From Dichotomicrobium sp964650735 (GTDB taxonomy: Bacteria > Pseudomonadota > Alphaproteobacteria > Rhizobiales > Rhodomicrobiaceae): a stretch of 8,345 nt of DNA. Of the stretch, positions 5,317 through 8,345 are shown one piece after another (position 1 is the stretch's first letter; every line of letters begins with the position of its first letter). The DNA is taken from the NCBI GenBank assembly GCA_964650735.1, contig CAZYUT010000094.1, positions 1 to 8,345 on the forward strand, written 5' to 3'. The notes under the pieces were generated by a model. The model was given only the letters and a program-made list of their open reading frames with translations. It made no database searches and was not told the DNA's origin. A program made the position numbers and the translations under genes.

Positions 5317-5328
5317 CTGCCATTGCAG
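5317..5328. promoter_or_regulatory. Second PhaR-like operator (CTGC-N4-GCAG)
   Basis: CTGC-CATT-GCAG matches the same core motif with a 4-base spacer. Its centre is about 85 bases, roughly eight helical turns, from the first operator. The context around both sites is similar (ATTGCAGCA, and GGCTTCGGT nearby at 5261-5269 and 5332-5340). It could act with the first site on the acetyltransferase or control a short rightward transcript. Confidence 0.4.
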
Positions 5329-5378
5329 CACGGCTTCGGTTGGGATGGCCAACTATTGGATGAATGACTGCGGCGCGT

Positions 5379-5395
5379 TGCAATCAAAAATTGCA
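5379..5395. repeat. Short inverted repeat TGCAAT-N5-ATTGCA
   Basis: Perfect 6-bp arms (5379-5384 and 5390-5395) flank CAAAA. This is a third TGCA-rich palindrome within 170 bases of the two PhaR-like sites, but it lacks the CTGC/GCAG core. It may be a regulatory half-relative or a small RNA stem. Confidence 0.35.
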
Positions 5396-5416
5396 GGAAT
5401 GATGGAGGGGGAAGGT

Positions 5417-5453
5417 GGCCGGATCCCGATGGGGGTAAGGATCCGGCCGTTTT
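5417..5453 (+). terminator. Orphan rho-independent terminator
   Basis: GGCCGGATCC (5417-5426) and GGATCCGGCC (5439-5448) form a perfect 10-bp stem with a 12-base loop, followed by GTTTT. It points rightward, yet no plus-strand gene lies upstream; the nearest upstream gene is on the minus strand. A short non-coding RNA starting after the operator at 5317, or the end of a lost gene, would explain it. Confidence 0.65.
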
Positions 5454-5481
5454 GGGCACTAGAGAGGGAGAGGACTGGGCT

Positions 5482-5658
5482 ATGAAAACGCCAGATGATC
5501 AGTCCAGCGCATCTTTGCCTTGTCCCAACGCGGTACTTCTACGCTACGCACACGGTACTAAACCGTATGTTCTCTCCCATCAGACGGATGTATCCGATTT
5601 TCGGATAAATCTATCCTCTGGGGTCTGTACCAACCGATGTGGAGACGATGAGCAATGA
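5482..5658 (+). CDS. Candidate 58-residue ORF, possibly foreign or chance
   Basis: The ATG at 5482 follows AGGGAGAGG with the GAGG part 8 bases away, a good ribosome binding site. The 58-residue product is polar, has cysteines at C15, C49 and C53, and lacks membrane segments; no domain is recognised. Codon use is unlike the neighbours: only about 26 of 58 codons end in G or C, against a strong G/C bias in the clear genes. Two hairpins (5552-5566 and 5591-5607) lie inside it. A further ORF overlaps its stop by ATGA at 5655 and runs to 5771 (38 codons), but begins inside another hairpin arm region. It may be a transferred small gene or a chance ORF over a structured RNA. Confidence 0.22.
   Translation: MKTPDDQSSASLPCPNAVLLRYAHGTKPYVLSHQTDVSDFRINLSSGVCTNRCGDDEQ
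5552..5566. repeat. Inverted repeat ACGGT-N5-ACCGT
   Basis: Perfect 5-bp arms surround ACTAA. It is the first of three compact stem-loops within 140 bases in the low-GC part of the gene-poor region. Confidence 0.3.
5591..5607. repeat. Perfect 17-base palindrome with TTT centre
   Basis: TATCCGA (5591-5597) and TCGGATA (5601-5607) are exact reverse complements around TTT. It would form a tight stem-loop in RNA or serve as a dimeric operator. No promoter is clear beside it. Confidence 0.45.
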
Positions 5659-5661
5659 TGA

Positions 5662-5687
5662 CTGACCGGGAGAAAAAATCCGGTCAG
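5662..5687. repeat. Stem-loop with 8-bp perfect stem and A-rich loop
   Basis: CTGACCGG (5662-5669) and CCGGTCAG (5680-5687) pair around an A-rich 10-base loop. GAAAAA follows on the plus strand. Read on the minus strand, TTTTTCC precedes it, so it is not a standard terminator in either direction. Confidence 0.45.
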
Positions 5688-6141
5688 GAAAAACAACTCG
5701 GCGATGGTAGGTCTCAGTTTGCTCACACCGGCAATTGTCCCTCAACATTTGCGCGATCTGATCGTCCCTGATCCCTTCGGCTGCCGATTGTTGATCTCGA
5801 CCTCCCGCGTGCATCGGGAGGAATGTGTTGCCCGTCGCGACCACAGTCCAGTTGTGTCGTCCAGATGTCTGCACCCTATACGTGCACATGTTCGCTTGCA
5901 AGAGAAATTTTATGCAACCTAGAATTGATGAACCCATTTTTCGGCCGTGGGCCGCCCTGGCTTCGGGACGCCTGGGTTTGCCGAGGGTCCGCCGCTTCTT
6001 CGCGCGCTGGTGGTAACGCGATGCGTGAAAGCGGGCGAACATCCCACCTTCGTCCAATGCGCGGTTGGAATCGCCGCGATTCCGCATACTTGGCGGAGGA
6101 ACGTCCGCACGACGGGCCTCGTGCTTGGAAATGCCGGGCGG

Positions 6142-6187
6142 GCCGCCTAAATGCGCGGGGAGCCTGCTGTTCCGGCAGGGGGGCGGC
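6142..6187 (+). other. Two-part stem-loop upstream of the exchanger gene
   Basis: GCCGCC (6142-6147) pairs with GGCGGC (6182-6187), enclosing an inner CCTGC/GCAGG hairpin (6163-6167 with 6175-6179). TTTCGG follows. If the exchanger is transcribed from further left, this could be a weak attenuator. No T-run of useful length is present. Confidence 0.3.
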
Positions 6188-6310
6188 TTTCGGTCTTGTG
6201 GAAAAGTCTGTGGACGGTCGTGCGGCTGCCCGGCCGAAACGTTGGCGTGGCTAAAAAACGGATCGCTCTGGTCGGACGATCTGTGAGCTTCGGGAGGCTA
6301 TTGCAGCAGG

Positions 6311-7288
6311 ATGATATACGTGCAGCTCGCCGCTGGTCTCACCTTGCTTGTCGTGTTCGGCGACGTTCTCGTGCGCGGCGCTGTCGACCTGTCATACCGG
6401 CTGGGAATCCCGCCGCTGATTGTCGGCCTCACTGTTGTAGCCTTCGGCACTTCCGCTCCGGAACTGGTGGTTTCGGTAAAGGCGGCCCTGGACAATCTGC
6501 CTGGCATCGCCATCGGGAACGTGGTCGGCAGCAACATCGCCAACGTCCTGCTGGTCCTCGGCCTACCCGCCATCATCAGCGCGACCTGCTGCGATCATCA
6601 AGCGCTCGACCGCAACACCTACATTGTGCTCGCCACGAGCATCCTCTTCACCATTCTCTGCTTCCTCACGCCCATGACGTTCTGGGATGGCGCACTCCTG
6701 TTCAGTTTGCTCATCGCTTTCCTCTGGCTCTCCGCCCATCGGGCGATGCGCAGCCGCAGCGGTGCTGGCAGCATCGTTCCGGTAGAAGACGATGTCGAGC
6801 CGTTGCCCGGTCCGGTGTGGGTCGCGATCGCCGCGCTCGCGCTTGGGCTGATCGGGCTGCCGCTGGCAGCGCATCTAACCGTTGACGCCGCCGCCGCCGT
6901 CGCCAAAGCCTGGGGGGTGTCGGATACGGTAATTGGGCTGACGATCGTTGCGATCGGGACCTCGCTGCCGGAACTCGCCACCACGCTGATTGCGGCCGTG
7001 CGCGGGCACGGGGCGCTCGCGCTCGGCAACGTGCTGGGCAGCAACCTGTTCAACATACTGGCCATCATCGGAATTACAGCGATGGTCACGCCAATCCACA
7101 TTCCGCAGGAAATTCTGCAGCTCGACATTTGGGTGATGCTGGCGGCGACCTTCATTCTCGTGCCGTTCGTGGTCTGGAAGGTGCCAATCGGACGTATGGC
7201 TGGTATAGCGTTCCTGGCGGTCTACGTTGCCTACATTGGCTTTCTGCTTAGCCCGGGCGCGGAAGCTGGGCTCGCCGTCGTGCGTTAA
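6311..7288 (+). CDS. Na+/Ca2+ exchanger of the CaCA family (YrbG type)
   Basis: This 325-residue inner-membrane protein has about ten hydrophobic segments and the two inverted alpha-repeats that define calcium/cation antiporters. The first has G46-T-S-A-P-E51 followed by GNVVGSNIAN (69-78). The second has G216-T-S-L-P-E221 followed by GNVLGSNLFN (239-248). E51 and E221 are the expected ion-binding acids. A polar cytoplasmic loop (about 145-165) separates the halves, as in YrbG. It probably exchanges Ca2+ for Na+ (possibly with H+ or K+); the direction and ion preference cannot be read here. The ATG at 6311 is chosen because the first helix starts at once. GGGAGG lies 13 bases upstream, a long spacing, so initiation may be modest. 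The reductase gene follows 25 bases later and is probably co-transcribed. Confidence 0.93.
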   Translation: MIYVQLAAGLTLLVVFGDVLVRGAVDLSYRLGIPPLIVGLTVVAFGTSAPELVVSVKAALDNLPGIAIGNVVGSNIANVLLVLGLPAIISATCCDHQALDRNTYIVLATSILFTILCFLTPMTFWDGALLFSLLIAFLWLSAHRAMRSRSGAGSIVPVEDDVEPLPGPVWVAIAALALGLIGLPLAAHLTVDAAAAVAKAWGVSDTVIGLTIVAIGTSLPELATTLIAAVRGHGALALGNVLGSNLFNILAIIGITAMVTPIHIPQEILQLDIWVMLAATFILVPFVVWKVPIGRMAGIAFLAVYVAYIGFLLSPGAEAGLAVVR

Positions 7289-7313
7289 CTCAGATGTTGA
7301 ACCGCAATACGCC

Positions 7314-8048
7314 ATGACCGACAACCGCCCTCCCATTGCGCTCGTTACCGGCGCGGCCAAGCGAATCGGTAACGCGATCGCGCGCCGGCTCGCCGAAGAG
7401 GGATGGGCGATCGGTCTGCACTACAATCGCTCGCGCGACGAAGCGGAAGCATTCGCCGACGAATTGCGCGCGCTCGGCGTAAGGGTTGCGCCGCTGCAGG
7501 CAGATCTGAGCGACCATGACCAGACGCTGCATCTGGTGCCCGCTTGCGTCGAGGCGCTCGGCCCGCCGGATTGTCTCGTGAATAACGCGTCGATCTTTGA
7601 GCGCGATTCAATCCGCGACTTCACCGCCGAAAGCTGGGCCGCGCATCACAACACCAACCTCCGTGCGCCGGTGATGCTGGCGCACGCCTTCGACAAGGCG
7701 CTGCCCGCGGGGCAGGACGGCAACATCATCAACATTATCGACCAGCGCGTGCTCCGCCTCACGCCCACCTTCTTTTCCTATACGCTCGCCAAATCCGCGC
7801 TCTGGACCGCGACCCGCACGATGGCCCAGGCGCTCGCGCCGCGCATCAGGGTCAATGCCGTCTCGCCCGGGCCAGTGCTGCCGAATCCCTATCAGACCGA
7901 GGCCGATTTCGCCCGCGAGTGGGACGCCACGCTGCTGCGCCGCGGGGCCAAGCCGGAAGAAATCGCCGATGCGGTGGTGTTCATCCTTCGCGCGCGCTCG
8001 ATGACCGGGCAGATGATCACGCTCGACGGCGGCGAACATCTCCAGTGA
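7314..8048 (+). CDS. Short-chain reductase, pteridine reductase type (PTR1/FolM-like)
   Basis: This 244-residue Rossmann-fold enzyme has features that set pteridine reductases apart from classical SDRs. TGAAKRIG (12-19) replaces TGxxxGIG and carries R17; LHYNRS (35-40) gives R39 and S40 for NADPH; NNASIF (90-95) lies at the substrate site. The catalytic set is D143-Y156-K160, with aspartate where most SDRs have serine. D and Y are 13 residues apart and Y and K four, as in Leishmania PTR1 (D181, Y194, K198). GPV and the C-terminal LDGGEHLQ complete the fold. Reduction of dihydropterins or dihydrofolate, as by FolM, is the best inference. A longer start at 7227 is open but would overlap the exchanger gene; ATG 7314 aligns with PTR1-type N-termini. 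No strong ribosome binding site is seen. Confidence 0.87.
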   Translation: MTDNRPPIALVTGAAKRIGNAIARRLAEEGWAIGLHYNRSRDEAEAFADELRALGVRVAPLQADLSDHDQTLHLVPACVEALGPPDCLVNNASIFERDSIRDFTAESWAAHHNTNLRAPVMLAHAFDKALPAGQDGNIINIIDQRVLRLTPTFFSYTLAKSALWTATRTMAQALAPRIRVNAVSPGPVLPNPYQTEADFAREWDATLLRRGAKPEEIADAVVFILRARSMTGQMITLDGGEHLQ

Positions 8049-8078
8049 TTGTCCCGCGCGCTCTGCCCCTGCTATAGC
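8049..8078 (+). promoter_or_regulatory. Candidate promoter of the phosphorylase gene
   Basis: TTGTCC (8049-8054) and TATAGC (8073-8078) are separated by 18 bases, just after the reductase stop codon. A run of nine A's (8093-8101) lies in the predicted 5' UTR, upstream of the AGGGA ribosome binding site. Confidence 0.45.
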
Positions 8079-8116
8079 TTCGTCGAGAACGTAAAAAAAA
8101 ACAGGGACGCCGGCAC

Positions 8117-8345
8117 ATGACGAAATCTGTTCTCGGCATCATCGGCGGCAGCGGCGTGTACGACCTGCCCGGCCTGACGAACCCGAACGAAGTGGCGATC
8201 GAAAGCCCGTGGGGCGCGCCTTCCGCGCCACTGGTGCGCGGCGAGATCGACGGGCTGCCGATCATGTTTCTCGCCCGGCACGGGAAGGGGCACCGGCTTG
8301 GGCCGACCGACATCAACTACCGCGCCAATATTGACGCCATGAAGC
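8117..8345 (+). CDS. mtnP: S-methyl-5'-thioadenosine phosphorylase, 5' part only
   Basis: The first 76 residues are visible; the rest lies beyond the window edge. GIIGGSGVYD (7-16) contains the phosphate-binding loop with S12. ARHGKGHRLGPTDINYRANI (53-72) matches the RHG...NYxANI signature of the PNP/MTAP family, with R54 and H55 as expected phosphate-site residues. The enzyme cleaves methylthioadenosine, a by-product of polyamine and quorum-signal synthesis, to adenine and methylthioribose-1-phosphate for methionine salvage. The residues separating MTA phosphorylase from methylthioinosine phosphorylase lie in the missing C-terminal part, so that alternative stays open. The ATG at 8117 has AGGGA nine bases upstream, and a promoter candidate precedes it. 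It lies 68 bases after the reductase. Confidence 0.92.
   Translation, partial: MTKSVLGIIGGSGVYDLPGLTNPNEVAIESPWGAPSAPLVRGEIDGLPIMFLARHGKGHRLGPTDINYRANIDAMK

Larger units (their letters stand above)
5174..6310. other. Gene-poor region of about 1.1 kb
   Basis: Between the divergent acetyltransferase and exchanger genes there is no convincing protein gene. Positions 5174-5460 hold the acetyltransferase promoter, operators and an orphan terminator. Positions 5460-5950 are visibly less GC-rich and contain compact hairpins and the doubtful 58-codon ORF. Positions 5950-6310 are GC-rich again and act as the upstream region of the exchanger. A 34-codon ORF at 5912-6016, ending RRFFARWW, lacks a good ribosome binding site. 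I found no tRNA, no intact insertion sequence and no convincing structural-RNA signature. Confidence 0.6.

Noticed and set aside
5912..6016. A 34-codon plus-strand ORF ending in RRFFARWW
   Set aside because: Only a weak purine stretch precedes the ATG, no family is recognised, and the region is otherwise non-coding in appearance. It is mentioned in the gene-poor region entry but not called as a gene.
5611..6087. A 158-codon minus-strand ORF, the longest in the gene-poor region
   Set aside because: No Shine-Dalgarno before the ATG, no recognisable domain or plausible secondary-structure pattern, and it runs through the low-GC hairpin cluster. It looks like a chance open frame.
6098..6123. GGAAC-N17-CGTG, near the general-stress (EcfG) promoter consensus
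   Set aside because: The -10 element lacks the expected GTT, and the site is about 190 bases from the exchanger start. A single GGAAC is expected by chance in a window of this size.
6090..6125. GAGGAACGTCC, resembling the conserved GAGGAAAGTCC block of RNase P RNA
   Set aside because: The other conserved blocks, including the ACAGAA-type segment and the GGTGAAA-type core, are not found at proper distances in the following few hundred bases.

Overview
The window reads as chromosomal DNA of a GC-rich alphaproteobacterium, most likely a sphingomonad or erythrobacter-type relative. This is inferred from gene content and codon bias (strong G/C at third positions), a perfect CtrA-type box, and promoters and Shine-Dalgarno sites of ordinary sigma-70 style. 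I ran no database search.

Layout. Positions 1-172 hold the terminator of a gene lying left of the window, a near-perfect inverted repeat, and a second copy of the terminator hairpin. Positions 173-2447 carry four minus-strand genes, in transcription order: a thioredoxin-fold protein, a small three-helix membrane protein with its own CtrA-type promoter, a beta-lactamase-fold serine hydrolase, and a TFIIB-type zinc-ribbon protein. Positions 2448-3042 are a divergent intergenic region with back-to-back promoters. Its rightward transcript would carry a strong ribosome binding site, a ten-codon ORF, hairpins and a chain of tiny ORFs before reaching a membrane-anchored glutamate-synthase-domain protein (3043-4572). 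That gene converges on a GNAT acetyltransferase (4604-5173, minus), with a hairpin terminator between them.

Positions 5174-6310 are a gene-poor stretch of 1.1 kb. It has two CTGC-N3/4-GCAG palindromes of the type bound by the polyhydroxyalkanoate regulator PhaR, one overlapping the predicted acetyltransferase promoter. It also has an orphan rho-independent terminator, several compact hairpins, and a 58-codon ORF whose codon use does not match its neighbours.

From 6311 rightward, ordinary plus-strand genes resume: a Na+/Ca2+ exchanger of the YrbG type, then a short-chain reductase with pteridine-reductase (PTR1/FolM) signatures 25 bases later. The 5' part of a methylthioadenosine phosphorylase gene (mtnP), with its own promoter, runs off the right edge.

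The genes do not form one pathway. The coherent units are the exchanger-reductase pair and possibly the leftward four-gene cluster. No defence system, CRISPR array, intact mobile element, tRNA or rRNA was seen. The most unusual material is regulatory and non-coding: the CtrA box, the PhaR-like operators without a phasin gene, the mini-ORF leader, and the duplicated terminator around an inverted repeat.
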